A stretch of 64,000 nt of DNA from an uncultured Alistipes sp. GTDB taxonomy: Bacteria > Bacteroidota > Bacteroidia > Bacteroidales > UBA932. Position 1 is the stretch's first letter. Every line of letters begins with the position of its first letter. This document shows positions 1 to 9,163 of the stretch, one piece after another. The position numbers were made by a program, and so were the translations under genes. The notes under the pieces were generated by a model that worked only from the letters and a program-made list of their open reading frames with translations, was not told the origin of the DNA and ran no database searches. The DNA is taken from contig CABMPD010000016.1 of the NCBI GenBank assembly GCA_902388455.1, positions 1-64,000 on the forward strand. Direction: 5' to 3'.

Positions 1-656
1 TCCCGTGGGGAAGGGAGCTGGTCGCTGCGCTCCGATGTGGCCACCGGTGGGTGTTGCTTCCGGGCTTTTTGTTTCCGTGCGTCAGCGTCCTGTAGTGTTG
101 TCTTTCCTGCCGGCGGTATGCCGGTGGGCGGTCGGGCTCCGTGCCGGTCCGTGCGGCGGTTCCCGGCTTTACGTCCCCGTACGCCCTGTTTCTGTAACCC
201 ATTATGGTCAGTTCGGAACGATATGACTATGTGCTTTCGTTCGTTTTGAAAACTGACGCGTCCACGGCTACTTCTGCTAAATTGCAGGGTGTTATAGAGT
301 TATAGAGTTATAGAGTTATCATGTGCGCACAGTTCTTTTACGTTTTCTTGCCGGCGCGTAGTGAAATCATAACGGCAGCAAATTCCGTAATCCGGTGCCG
401 TTGTGGGATGCCCGTTTATATGTCCTTATGCCGACGCTCCTTTCCGTGCTGGAAGTGCCGGGTGAAACGGCATTTCGCCCCCACCTTCTCGAATTCGTTA
501 TCAGCGGATCCGCGTCAGAGGTGGCTCTTGGTCCCCCGGCATCGGTTTCCTGCGGAGAAGGAGCCGACAAATGTGGCTTTTCACCGTCACTTTCTTGGTT
601 GTGGGTGTGCTGACGGTGGAGGCAGTCTGCAGGCGGCTCGTGCTGTTGTGGCTGCT
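1..656. other. Left-edge stretch without a supported gene
   Basis: No reading frame here resembles a protein family on either strand. The first 240 bases are GC-rich and rich in cysteine, arginine and proline codons in every frame, as expected for non-coding GC-rich DNA. An open frame on the minus strand runs from an ATG near 206 off the left edge, but its product is very basic, has no hydrophobic core, and was not accepted. An 8-base tandem repeat lies at 292-319. The region may be the far flank of the GH89 gene or hold a transcript end for a gene outside the window. Confidence 0.5.
292..319. repeat. 8-bp tandem repeat, 3.5 copies
   Basis: The unit TTATAGAG occurs three times head to tail, followed by a half unit TTAT. 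It lies in non-coding sequence between two GC-rich stretches. It is a possible slippage-prone microsatellite; no function is evident. Confidence 0.8.
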
Positions 657-2870
657 TTACTTCGGGATGGTGGACCAGATACGTATGGCGGTCGGGATGG
701 GAGAAGAGATGGGGTTGGAAGGATAGGTGTTCTTACGCAGGGTCCAGGGCTCTTCGAGTGAGTAGTAGTCGATGGAGAGGGCAGGGTCGGGACCAGTGGG
801 GTCGGCCAGAAGTCTGTCAAGCCAGGTTTTCCAGCGCAGGTAGTAGAAGTCGGCAAGGAGGCCGGACCATTCCTTGTGCGCGTAGTCATGCAGCCCGCCG
901 GTGTCGGAGGCTGTGCGGTTGCCCCATGTGGTTATCTGGACGCGGGCGTTCCATTCGAGCCAGTCTTTCATGGCTTCATCCTTGCCCAGTGCCCTGGCCT
1001 GTGCTATCCAGTTGCCTACCATAAATTCTCTCCGCGATGACAACAGGCTGTCCTGGAGCAGTATCAGTGTCAGAAAGTTTTCTCCATGAGTGCGCAATGC
1101 TGCTGTGTCGCGGCTGGTATATGCCTGTTGGATAGCCTTGTAAGTAAGCCTGCCTTTTTCTGCGATAGCCTGACGCAGGATATCCACCAGATCGTATTCG
1201 AAGTTATCACGTCCGGCAAAATCAGGAGCAGCCTGAACCATGAGGTCCGCAGCCTCGATTACATCCTGCGGATCGTAGTAGTCCGACATCTCAGACCAGG
1301 AAGAAGCCTGATAGGTGTCCAGGGAAGGACGTGCGCAGAAGATGGACTCGTGGGTGCCCTGCTGGGTGGAGGCGGCGGGACATTCGTAGATGGAACCAGC
1401 CAGCAGCCTCCAGGCCTGCAGGACCTCCGGAGTGATGCGGCCGTAACGGGCGCGGAGATATCCCTGCAGCCATTCGTCCTTGGAAAAATGCTCCGGGCGC
1501 CAGGGCAGCTCGCAGAGCAGTTCGTACATCACCGGATTGTTCTCTATCCCTTCCATTGTGAGGCCGACGCCCAGCATTGTCCCTGAGAAACGGCTGGAGT
1601 CCGCTTTGTAGTATTCGTCTATGATGTGCTGCATTTTACCGTGAAGGCCTACATTGCCTCCGAAGTTGAGCAGCATGCAGTAGAGCCAGTCGTGTCCGTC
1701 GAAACCTTCCGGACGGTACCACGAGGAGGAGGGATCTCCCCACTGCGGCCGGCTCTCGGAGTAGAGGTCGAGGACGAGCATGTCTCCGCGGGGTACGGAG
1801 CGGATCATCGCAGGGCGGGGATTGGCACCCCAGGCCTGTACGACCCACTTGGCTCCCGGGCTGTTGCGCTGCATGGCGGAGTGGATGGCCTTACCTGCAG
1901 CCTCGAGATCGACTCCGGCCGTCCTGCCTCCCTCGTGGAATGGATCCATGCTGTAGAAGCGGGCCTTGCCGAAGAGTTTTTCCAGTTCCTCGTAGTAGAT
2001 ATCGGCTATTTTCTGGAAATTCCCGTCTTCGGGCTGCAGGAATGCGGGACGGTGATATCCCTGCCACAGTCCCGGGTCCGCGACATTCAGCCCCAGGCGC
2101 TCCGCTGCGTCGTGCGGCAACATTCCGGAGTATCCGGGCAGGACCGGCTCGATTCCCAGCTCTGCCATGCGGGAGAGGATTCTCTTCTGCAGTTCAGTAT
2201 TGCGGGCGTACCATGAGGAGGGATTGGGACCGCCCCAGCCTTCGAGATTGTTCATCAGCCACCAGGCCTGGAATGCGGGTCCGGCTATGAAGTCCGCGGC
2301 ATCGGTACCGGAGTATCCGAGGCGGTGCAGGACGTTGAGCCACAGTGCGTCGGAGCCTACCGCCGCCAGACATAGGTTGATGCCGTGGAGGGCCATCCAG
2401 TCCAGTTCCTGCTCCCACCGGGCCCAGTCCCAGAAGGCCATGGAGTAGGAGAATGTGCAGTAATTGAGATAATAGCGGTATTGCGAGCGGGTGGTACGGC
2501 GCTCCGGAACGGGCACAGGGGGCAGTTCTGCCGGAAGTTCTGCCCGCATGCAGTTCCAGCTCAGGTGGATGCCGGCATAATATTTAAGGTACCAGTTCAG
2601 TCCTGTAGCAGCATTTATCGGGCAGTCGGCGGAGATGATTATACGGTTGTCGCTGCCCTGTGCCAGTTCAAAATACGATTCAGTGGCAGAGGTGTCAATT
2701 TGTATGAAAAAATGCTTCGAAGCACCTGGGCATATCCGCTCGATAAGACATTCTACAGATGCCGCTGGAGACAGGCCTGTACGATTTTTAGCAGACAGAC
2801 CCATTGTGCTTAGGATGCATGCAATTAATGTGGCCGCGGTGACGGAGAAGATGTATGTGATGTGTTTCAT
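657..2870 (-). CDS. Alpha-N-acetylglucosaminidase, glycoside hydrolase family 89
   Basis: This predicted exported enzyme of 737 residues removes terminal alpha-linked GlcNAc, as found on gastric mucin and heparan sulfate. A signal peptide occupies about residues 1-27 and ends in LSA. The layout matches NAGLU enzymes: a small N-terminal domain, a central (beta/alpha)8 barrel and a helical C-terminal domain. Two family signatures carry the expected catalytic glutamates: SMDPFHEGG (E313) and GLTMEGIENNP (E440). The start lies 11 bases after the stop of the EamA gene, so the two are probably cotranscribed. The protein appears complete. Whether it faces the periplasm or the surface cannot be read from the sequence. 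Confidence 0.93.
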   Translation of the reverse strand: MKHITYIFSVTAATLIACILSTMGLSAKNRTGLSPAASVECLIERICPGASKHFFIQIDTSATESYFELAQGSDNRIIISADCPINAATGLNWYLKYYAGIHLSWNCMRAELPAELPPVPVPERRTTRSQYRYYLNYCTFSYSMAFWDWARWEQELDWMALHGINLCLAAVGSDALWLNVLHRLGYSGTDAADFIAGPAFQAWWLMNNLEGWGGPNPSSWYARNTELQKRILSRMAELGIEPVLPGYSGMLPHDAAERLGLNVADPGLWQGYHRPAFLQPEDGNFQKIADIYYEELEKLFGKARFYSMDPFHEGGRTAGVDLEAAGKAIHSAMQRNSPGAKWVVQAWGANPRPAMIRSVPRGDMLVLDLYSESRPQWGDPSSSWYRPEGFDGHDWLYCMLLNFGGNVGLHGKMQHIIDEYYKADSSRFSGTMLGVGLTMEGIENNPVMYELLCELPWRPEHFSKDEWLQGYLRARYGRITPEVLQAWRLLAGSIYECPAASTQQGTHESIFCARPSLDTYQASSWSEMSDYYDPQDVIEAADLMVQAAPDFAGRDNFEYDLVDILRQAIAEKGRLTYKAIQQAYTSRDTAALRTHGENFLTLILLQDSLLSSRREFMVGNWIAQARALGKDEAMKDWLEWNARVQITTWGNRTASDTGGLHDYAHKEWSGLLADFYYLRWKTWLDRLLADPTGPDPALSIDYYSLEEPWTLRKNTYPSNPISSPIPTAIRIWSTIPK

Positions 2871-2881
2871 GACGTTATGGA

Positions 2882-3826
2882 TTATCGGTTACGCTTTTGT
2901 CTGTTATGCACGGTGAGTTTTGGGAACATCTTCCGGAAACGGGTCATATGTAACGTTATGCTGCCTCCTGCGATGACGAGGGTGACAGCCAGGAGAATCA
3001 TTATGATGCCGACTCCTTCACGGAGTGTCATCCTCTCTCCGAATATTGTAATTCCGAAAAATATGGCTGTTACAGGTTCAAGTGCTCCAAGAATGGCGGT
3101 GGGAGTGGACCCTATGTACTGGATGGCGCTGGTCGTGCACAGAAAAGAGATGGCTGTCGGAAAGACTGCGAGCGCAATCAGGTTGGCCCACATGTACCAG
3201 CGGGACGGTATGGTCAGTTCAGTTCCGGTCAGCAGGCGGATTACGAACAGGGACACTCCGAATACGAGTACATAGAAAGTGACGGTAAGAGTAGCAGTAT
3301 TCTTCAGTGTTGTCTGGTTGATACCTACTATATATATGGCGTACGTGAGAGCGGATGTCAGGGCCAGGACCGTGCCGGTAAGGCTGAGGGTGGCTCCGTC
3401 CGGGCCTTTGTACAGCATGGCTATTCCACCCAGTGCCATCAGCATGCAGATGCCGGTCTGCAGGGAGATCTTCTCCTTGAACGCGAGGGCCATTATCACT
3501 GCTACCATGATAGGGTAGACGAAAAGTATGGTAGACGCTATGCCGGCTTCCATGAAATTGTAGCTTTGAAAGAGGGTGAGCGAGGATACGGCCACCAGGA
3601 GGCCCATGACTATGAGATTGAGAGTCTCCTTGCGGCTGACCCTGAAGGAGCGTCCGCGGGCATGGATCATGACGGCCAGGATGGGAATGGCCAGGAGGTA
3701 TCTGAAAAACAGTACGGATTCGGGGTTCATACCATTGCCGTACAAAGGGAGAGCGAAAAGCGGGTTCATGCCGTAAGTGGCGGCGGCAATGGTTCCCAGG
3801 ATGTAGCCTTTGGTCTTCTGGTTCAT
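2882..3826 (-). CDS. EamA/DMT-family membrane transporter
   Basis: This inner-membrane protein of 314 residues has about ten hydrophobic helices arranged as two EamA repeats (roughly residues 5-140 and 150-285). It ends in a short basic cytoplasmic tail. Drug/metabolite-transporter proteins of this type usually export small metabolites or amino acids; the substrate cannot be read here. It is the first gene of a likely two-gene unit with the GH89 enzyme downstream. A TACATTTG promoter element sits 21 bases before the start codon. No sign of damage or transfer is visible. Confidence 0.88.
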   Translation of the reverse strand: MNQKTKGYILGTIAAATYGMNPLFALPLYGNGMNPESVLFFRYLLAIPILAVMIHARGRSFRVSRKETLNLIVMGLLVAVSSLTLFQSYNFMEAGIASTILFVYPIMVAVIMALAFKEKISLQTGICMLMALGGIAMLYKGPDGATLSLTGTVLALTSALTYAIYIVGINQTTLKNTATLTVTFYVLVFGVSLFVIRLLTGTELTIPSRWYMWANLIALAVFPTAISFLCTTSAIQYIGSTPTAILGALEPVTAIFFGITIFGERMTLREGVGIIMILLAVTLVIAGGSITLHMTRFRKMFPKLTVHNRQKRNR

Positions 3827-3846
3827 ATCTTGTATCTAGTGCGGTG

Positions 3847-3854
3847 CAAATGTA
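3847..3854 (-). promoter_or_regulatory. Promoter -7 element for the EamA-GH89 unit
   Basis: On the minus strand the sequence reads TACATTTG, which fits the Bacteroidetes -7 consensus TAnnTTTG. It is followed by about 16 bases of predicted leader. A clear -33 TTTG at the right distance was not seen. Confidence 0.5.
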
Positions 3855-3881
3855 GTAAAGTTGTAGTAAAGTAATTCTATA

Positions 3882-3913
3882 TTTGGATAATAGTAACTGA
3901 TTTCATATTTTTG
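3882..3913 (+). promoter_or_regulatory. Bacteroidetes-type promoter for wzz-ftsY
   Basis: TTTG at 3882-3885 and TATTTTTG at 3906-3913 are separated by 20 bases, matching the -33/-7 consensus. The predicted leader is about 35 bases. Confidence 0.65.
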
Positions 3914-3953
3914 CAAATTGTGAGATTAACTAACGAACGATTAAATTATAACT

Positions 3954-5141
3954 ATGTCAGAACAGCAGAACATTCAGCAGCCTGTCAGCCAGCCGGCAGA
4001 TGCACAGGAACAGGAGATTGACCTGATAGCTCTCGTGAAGAGACTGTGGAAGAAGAAAATATTCATCATCTACGTGACTGTGGCCTTTATGGTCCTGGGA
4101 CTTATGGTGGCGCTTTTTTCCAAGAAGGAGTTTACGGCCTCGACAACTTTCGTACCCCAGACAGGCAAGAGCGGTGTGAACTCGTCAGTATCATCCCTGG
4201 CGTCTTTGGCAGGTATCAATCTGGGGCAGATGGGAGGTAGTGACGCCATGTCACCGACTGTATATCCCCAGCTGCTGTCCAATGTTGATTATATCAAGGA
4301 TCTGATGTACACTCCCATCAAGTTCGAGGAGTGGCCTGAGAAGATAACCCTGTTCGACTATTTTACCAACGAAGAATATAATAAGCCTACATTTTTCGGG
4401 ACTGTCAAGAAGTATACGATAGGTCTGCCTGGGGTTATCTTAGGTGCAATCAGTGGTGAAAAGGATGAGGCTGATTCTCTGGTCAGTGCGGACAGTGGTC
4501 TCAACACTCTTTCGGAAGACGAGTATTCGTGCATGAAAGCTCTTACCCAGCTGGTCTCGATTACCATCAATGATAAGGACGGCTATGTCGAGCTTTCTGC
4601 CCGCATGGGAGAGCCGGTCGCAGCTGCGGAACTGGCGACAGCGGCATTCAGGTTCCTTGAAAAATATGTGACTGAGTATAAGATAGAGAAGGCAAAATCC
4701 ACACTGGATTTCGTCAACGACCGGTTCGATGAGGCTAAAGCCGATTTTGAGGAGAAGCAACTGGCGTATGCCCGTTTCAGGGATGCCAACCGCAGCATAA
4801 CCTCAGCCACGGCGCAGATTGCCGAGAGCAGACTGCGTCAGGAGTATGACCTTGCCAACACAATCTATACGGAACTGGCCCGCCAGAGAGTTCAGGTAGA
4901 ACTTCAGGTTAAGGAAGATACTCCGGTTCTATCCGTAATCAAGCCCATAGTGGTCCCTGTCGAGAAATCCAAGCCTAAAAGAGCAATTATTCTGATAGCA
5001 TTTACATTCTTGGGAGGCTGTCTGGGCTGTGCATCGGTATTCGGACTGGATTTTATCAAGCATCAGGGTTCAAGTTGGCCGCGTAAATGGAGGACTGAGG
5101 AGGAGGAAGAGGCGGATAATAGTAAGGAGGTCGTTGCGTAA
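3954..5141 (+). CDS. Wzz/GNVR-type chain-length determinant protein
   Basis: This inner-membrane polysaccharide co-polymerase-like protein has 395 residues. A transmembrane helix lies near residues 35-56 and a second near 345-368. Between them is a periplasmic domain with a long coiled coil (about 235-310). The sequence before the second helix, VPVEKSKPKRAI, is the proline-rich signature of Wzz proteins. An acidic, Glu-rich tail follows. Such proteins set the length of exported polysaccharides. No polysaccharide polymerase, flippase or glycosyltransferase lies nearby, so its partner must be elsewhere. The stop codon overlaps the ftsY start as TAATG, suggesting translational coupling. Confidence 0.85.
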   Translation: MSEQQNIQQPVSQPADAQEQEIDLIALVKRLWKKKIFIIYVTVAFMVLGLMVALFSKKEFTASTTFVPQTGKSGVNSSVSSLASLAGINLGQMGGSDAMSPTVYPQLLSNVDYIKDLMYTPIKFEEWPEKITLFDYFTNEEYNKPTFFGTVKKYTIGLPGVILGAISGEKDEADSLVSADSGLNTLSEDEYSCMKALTQLVSITINDKDGYVELSARMGEPVAAAELATAAFRFLEKYVTEYKIEKAKSTLDFVNDRFDEAKADFEEKQLAYARFRDANRSITSATAQIAESRLRQEYDLANTIYTELARQRVQVELQVKEDTPVLSVIKPIVVPVEKSKPKRAIILIAFTFLGGCLGCASVFGLDFIKHQGSSWPRKWRTEEEEEADNSKEVVA

Positions 5142-6103
5142 TGTCGTGGTTCAGCAGGAAAAACCGCGATAAGGAGGAAGTCCTTCGCGATAAGGAGTCT
5201 CTGGACAGGGGGCTGGAGAAAACCAAAAGAGGGCTTTTTGACAGGCTGTCACGTGCTGTGGCTGGCAAGTCCAAAGTGGACGAGGATGTTCTGGATGCGA
5301 TAGAGGACGCTCTGATTGCCTCTGATGTGGGCGTGGATACTACCCTGAAGATTATTGATATGCTGGAGGAGAGAGTGGCCCGTGACAAGTATATGAATGC
5401 CGCCGAGCTGCGCTCCATCCTCAAGGAGGAAATGGCGTCGCTGCTGGATGTGGAGGGAAAGGAGGATGCCCCGGTGTTCGATTTTTCCAAGAAACCTTAT
5501 GTGATAATGGTGGTCGGCGTCAACGGAGTCGGCAAGACGACAACTATCGGAAAGCTGGCGGCCAATCTCAAGGCATCCGGCAAGAAGGTCATGCTGGGAG
5601 CGGCCGATACCTTCCGTGCCGCGGCCGTAGACCAGCTGGTGATCTGGAGCGAGAGGGCGGGAGTTCCCATAGTGAAGCAGAACATGGGTGCTGATCCGGC
5701 GTCCGTGGCCTTCGATACGGTCAAGTCAGCCGTGGCCCAGGATATCGATGTGGTACTGATTGATACGGCCGGCCGTCTGCATAATAAGATAAATCTGATG
5801 AACGAACTTACCAAGATACGCAATGTCATGCGCAAGGTCGTTCCCGATGCTCCCCACGAAGTCCTTCTGGTTTTAGACGGCTCTACCGGTCAGAACGCCT
5901 TCGTTCAGGCCCGGGAATTTACCAAGGCTACCGATGTCACGGCTCTCGCCGTTACGAAGCTGGACGGTACGGCCAAGGGAGGAGTGGTCCTGGGTATCGC
6001 GGATCAGTTCAATATCCCGGTCAAGTTCATAGGCGTGGGAGAGGGCATAGAGGATCTTCAGATTTTCGATAAAAAAGCATTTGTGGATTCATTATTTGAC
6101 TAG
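5141..6103 (+). CDS. ftsY: Signal recognition particle receptor FtsY
   Basis: FtsY is the GTPase receptor that docks SRP-ribosome complexes at the inner membrane for cotranslational insertion. The 320-residue protein has a short charged N-terminus, an alpha-helical N domain and a G domain. Visible motifs are GVNGVGKT (126-133), DTFRAAA, DTAGR and TKLDGTAKGG. The long acidic A domain of the E. coli protein is absent, as is usual in this phylum. It starts within the wzz stop codon and is followed 21 bases later by pheT. It acts in the same pathway as YidC, encoded at 40222. Confidence 0.97.
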   Translation: MSWFSRKNRDKEEVLRDKESLDRGLEKTKRGLFDRLSRAVAGKSKVDEDVLDAIEDALIASDVGVDTTLKIIDMLEERVARDKYMNAAELRSILKEEMASLLDVEGKEDAPVFDFSKKPYVIMVVGVNGVGKTTTIGKLAANLKASGKKVMLGAADTFRAAAVDQLVIWSERAGVPIVKQNMGADPASVAFDTVKSAVAQDIDVVLIDTAGRLHNKINLMNELTKIRNVMRKVVPDAPHEVLLVLDGSTGQNAFVQAREFTKATDVTALAVTKLDGTAKGGVVLGIADQFNIPVKFIGVGEGIEDLQIFDKKAFVDSLFD

Positions 6104-6124
6104 AAGAGAGTAAATTATAACGAC

Positions 6125-8590
6125 ATGGATGTTTCATATAATTGGCTGAAAGAGTATGTCTCTTTCGATCTCTCCCCCGAGAGAGTGGCCCAGATTCTGA
6201 CTTTCATAGGTCTGGAAGTAGAGGAAATCAATACTGTAGAGGATATCCCAGGCGGTCTGGAGGGTGTTGTTGTAGCAGAGGTGGTGGAGTGCGCTCCTCA
6301 TCCCGACTCGGATCATCTCCATATCACCAAAGTCCGTGCCTCGCAGGACGGAGAACTGCTGCAGGTAGTGTGCGGCGCACCCAATGTGGCGGCAGGTCAG
6401 AAAGTTCTGCTGGCTACAGTCGGAACCAGTCTGCCCGCACCCGACGGAACCAGGATCAAGATCAAGAAATCCAAGATCCGCGGAGCCGAGTCCTTCGGAA
6501 TGATCTGCGCGGAGGACGAGCTGGGTATAGGCACATCGCATGACGGTATTATGGTACTTGAGCCCGAGGCCGTCGTAGGTACTCCCGCCAGGGAATATCT
6601 GCATCTGGGTTCTGATACTGTGTTTACGATAGGGCTGACACCCAACAGGGTGGACGGAGCCTCCCATATCGGAGTCGCCCGTGACCTCTCGGCATGGCTG
6701 AGACTCAACGGTCTGGGCGGAGAACTGACACTTCCGGACGTGTCCTCGTTCCGCGAGGGCGAAGGAGAGTCCATTCCCATCGAGGTGATCAGTCATGACG
6801 GTGCTCCCCGCTATATGGGCATAACCCTTACCGACATCAAGATAGCACCCTCTCCCGAGTGGCTGCAGAAGAAACTGCTGGCTGTAGGGCTGAGGCCCAT
6901 CAACAACGTGGTGGATATCACCAACTTCATACTCATGGAAATCGGTCAGCCCCTCCATGCCTTTGACGCGTCCAGGATTACAGGAGGCAAGGTGGTTGTA
7001 CGCCGTGCAGCCGAAGGTGAGAAGTTCGTCACCCTTGACGGAGTGGAGCACATCCTGTCCGCACAGGATCTGATGATCTGCAATACCGAGAAGCCTATGT
7101 GTATCGCAGGTGTATTCGGAGGCCTGGAATCCGGTATCACTGACTCTACCACCACGGTCTTCCTGGAGAGTGCATACTTCAACCCTACGTCTATCCGTAA
7201 GACCTCCAAACGTCTGGGCATCAAGACAGACGCCTCATTCCGCTACGAGCGCGGCACTGACCCCGAGATCATACCCTACGCTGCCCGCCGTGCCGCCCTG
7301 CTGATGCAGGAACTGGCCGGGGCGCGAGTAGTGGGCTGTGTACGCGAGGACTATCCCGAGCAGCTTGAGCGCAAGCGGGTGCAGCTGGATTTCGGCAGGA
7401 TGGAGGCACTGATTGGCAAGAAGATAGGTGCTGAGACCATTCTCAAGATACTGCGTTTTATGGACTTCGGCATCCTCTCCTCCGATGACCGCGGAGCCGA
7501 GGTGACCGTACCTACCTACAAGGTGGACGTATACCGGGAGTGCGACGTAGTGGAGGAGGTGCTCAGGATCTACGGCTATGACAATATCGAGCTTCCGGAC
7601 AGGATAGTCTCATCATACGACAATACCCCTAACCCTGACCCCGAGACAGTCCGTGTAAAAGCCTGTGACCTGCTGGCCGCCAACGGTTTCATGGAGTGCA
7701 TGAACAATTCCCTGACCAAGGCCGACTACTATACCGGGCTCAGGACATATCCCAAGGCCAACCTTCCGATGGTCATCAACCCGCTCAGCTCGGATCTCAA
7801 CGCCATGCGCCAGACACTGCTTTTCAGCGGTCTGGAAGTGGTAGCCTACAATCTGAACCGTCAGGCCGGAGACCTGAAGCTCTTCGAGATGGGCAATGTA
7901 TACCGCTATGAGCCTAAGGGAGAGAATGATCCTGTAAACAACCTGGCCTCCTACAGCGAGCAGATGCATCTGTCCATGTTCGTCGTAGGCAAGGGTACTC
8001 AGTACTGGAGGAACACCACGGGTACAGGGCATTTCTTTACCCTCAAGGGTTATGTCGAGCTGCTGCTCAAGCGCCTGGGGGTGAATCTCTATAATCTGGA
8101 GTGCACACCTGCACCTGCAGACCTCTTCTCCGAAGGCCTCATGTATACGGTGCCCGCTTCCGGCAAGACACTGGTCATGCTGGGTACGGTTTCCCAGGCC
8201 CGTCTGAGACAGATGGACATCAAGCAGCCAGTGTTTGCGGCAGAGATCAACTGGAGCCTGCTCGTAAAGCATTACCTCAAGGAGAAGGTGCAGTACCGTG
8301 AACTGCCGCAGTACCCTGAAGTCCGCCGTGACCTGGCTCTGCTGCTGGACGAGAACGTCTCGTTCGCGGATATCCGCAAGGCGGCTCTGGCTGCCGAGAA
8401 AAAGCTCCTGCGCAAGGTTGTCCTCTTCGACGTATACCGCGGGGACAAGATACCTGCCGGCAAGAAGCAGTACGCTGTCAGCCTGACCTTCCAGGACTAC
8501 GAGAAGACACTTACAGACAAGTATGTAGAGCAGATGGTCAGCCGCATACTCGGAGCACTGTCGCATCAGTTCGGAGCAGTGCTGAGGTAG
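6125..8590 (+). CDS. pheT: Phenylalanyl-tRNA synthetase beta subunit
   Basis: The beta subunit of the (alpha-beta)2 enzyme that charges tRNA-Phe has 821 residues, the normal length. Domains in order are an OB-fold tRNA-binding domain (about 40-150), the B3/B4 editing domain, the B5 domain, a catalytic-core-like domain, and the C-terminal ferredoxin-fold anticodon-binding domain (about 724-821). The alpha subunit pheS is not in this window, so the two are unlinked. Frequent C-ending codons fit a well-expressed gene. A strong terminator follows. Confidence 0.97.
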   Translation: MDVSYNWLKEYVSFDLSPERVAQILTFIGLEVEEINTVEDIPGGLEGVVVAEVVECAPHPDSDHLHITKVRASQDGELLQVVCGAPNVAAGQKVLLATVGTSLPAPDGTRIKIKKSKIRGAESFGMICAEDELGIGTSHDGIMVLEPEAVVGTPAREYLHLGSDTVFTIGLTPNRVDGASHIGVARDLSAWLRLNGLGGELTLPDVSSFREGEGESIPIEVISHDGAPRYMGITLTDIKIAPSPEWLQKKLLAVGLRPINNVVDITNFILMEIGQPLHAFDASRITGGKVVVRRAAEGEKFVTLDGVEHILSAQDLMICNTEKPMCIAGVFGGLESGITDSTTTVFLESAYFNPTSIRKTSKRLGIKTDASFRYERGTDPEIIPYAARRAALLMQELAGARVVGCVREDYPEQLERKRVQLDFGRMEALIGKKIGAETILKILRFMDFGILSSDDRGAEVTVPTYKVDVYRECDVVEEVLRIYGYDNIELPDRIVSSYDNTPNPDPETVRVKACDLLAANGFMECMNNSLTKADYYTGLRTYPKANLPMVINPLSSDLNAMRQTLLFSGLEVVAYNLNRQAGDLKLFEMGNVYRYEPKGENDPVNNLASYSEQMHLSMFVVGKGTQYWRNTTGTGHFFTLKGYVELLLKRLGVNLYNLECTPAPADLFSEGLMYTVPASGKTLVMLGTVSQARLRQMDIKQPVFAAEINWSLLVKHYLKEKVQYRELPQYPEVRRDLALLLDENVSFADIRKAALAAEKKLLRKVVLFDVYRGDKIPAGKKQYAVSLTFQDYEKTLTDKYVEQMVSRILGALSHQFGAVLR

Positions 8591-8609
8591 GAGTGCCGTA
8601 AAGTGCAAC

Positions 8610-8647
8610 AAAAAAGTGGCGGGGCCCGGAAGCTCCGCCACTTTTTT
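8610..8647. terminator. Bidirectional intrinsic terminator between pheT and the outer-membrane gene
   Basis: Six A residues, a GTGGCGG/CCGCCAC stem, and six T residues form a symmetrical hairpin. It can end transcription of pheT on the plus strand and of the deoC operon on the minus strand. Confidence 0.88.
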
Positions 8648-8664
8648 ATATGCAGCCGTACCTT

Positions 8665-9132
8665 TTAGAAAAGATAGCGGATGCTGAGTGCTATACCTCC
8701 CTGGAAAAGACCCAGCGAGTTGAATCCTACACCATTGTTGTAGAAGTGCGGACCGAGGATAGGACGCCAGTCGAGTGACAGGTTCATAGGGAACCAGAAG
8801 TTGTATTCCACTCCGATACGTCCTGCGACTCCTACGTATCCTACTACATCGCTGAAACCGTACATACCGCCGCCGGCACCGACTCCTGCGTACCAGTTCC
8901 AGGAACCCTGCTCCTGCCATGAGTTGATAGGGAATACCCAGTCATAGGTGGCTGCTGCCTCGATACCATAGAATCCGGGCAGACCGAAATCAATGTCCAG
9001 CATATTGTTCCCAAGGGAGTGCTGGTAGTTGAGCTCCAGACCATAACCGAGCCTGCCGCCGATAGCGCGGGGCTGGGCGTAGACTGCTGCGGCTGTGAAA
9101 AGCGCGATAGCGATAATGATAAATTTCTTCAT
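8665..9132 (-). CDS. Small outer-membrane beta-barrel protein of unknown role
   Basis: This predicted outer-membrane protein has 155 residues. A signal peptide (about 1-19, ending VYA) is followed by alternating hydrophobic and aromatic strands rich in Gly, Tyr and Trp. It ends in SIRYLF, a terminal phenylalanine typical of barrels inserted by BamA. It is the last gene of a minus-strand operon, 31 bases after deoC, and is followed by a strong terminator. The length fits an eight-stranded OmpA/OmpX-like barrel. No specific family was recognised, and the link to deoxyribose metabolism upstream is unclear. Confidence 0.7.
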   Translation of the reverse strand: MKKFIIIAIALFTAAAVYAQPRAIGGRLGYGLELNYQHSLGNNMLDIDFGLPGFYGIEAAATYDWVFPINSWQEQGSWNWYAGVGAGGGMYGFSDVVGYVGVAGRIGVEYNFWFPMNLSLDWRPILGPHFYNNGVGFNSLGLFQGGIALSIRYLF

Positions 9133-9163
9133 CTTGTAGTGATTTAGATGTTAGTAATATTGA

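Noticed and set aside
5..249. Overlapping plus-strand frames and a minus-strand frame open to the left edge
   Set aside because: The products are rich in Cys, Arg and Pro with no family motif; frames stay open because of high GC content.
571..726. Small plus-strand frame of 51 residues with a hydrophobic start and a purine-rich site before the ATG
   Set aside because: It overlaps the 3' end of the GH89 gene on the other strand by 70 bases and matches no small-protein family. A faint likeness to NfeD N-termini is not enough.
7613..8920. 435-codon minus-strand frame opposite pheT
   Set aside because: The plus strand encodes recognisable PheT domains, and the antisense product has no motif.
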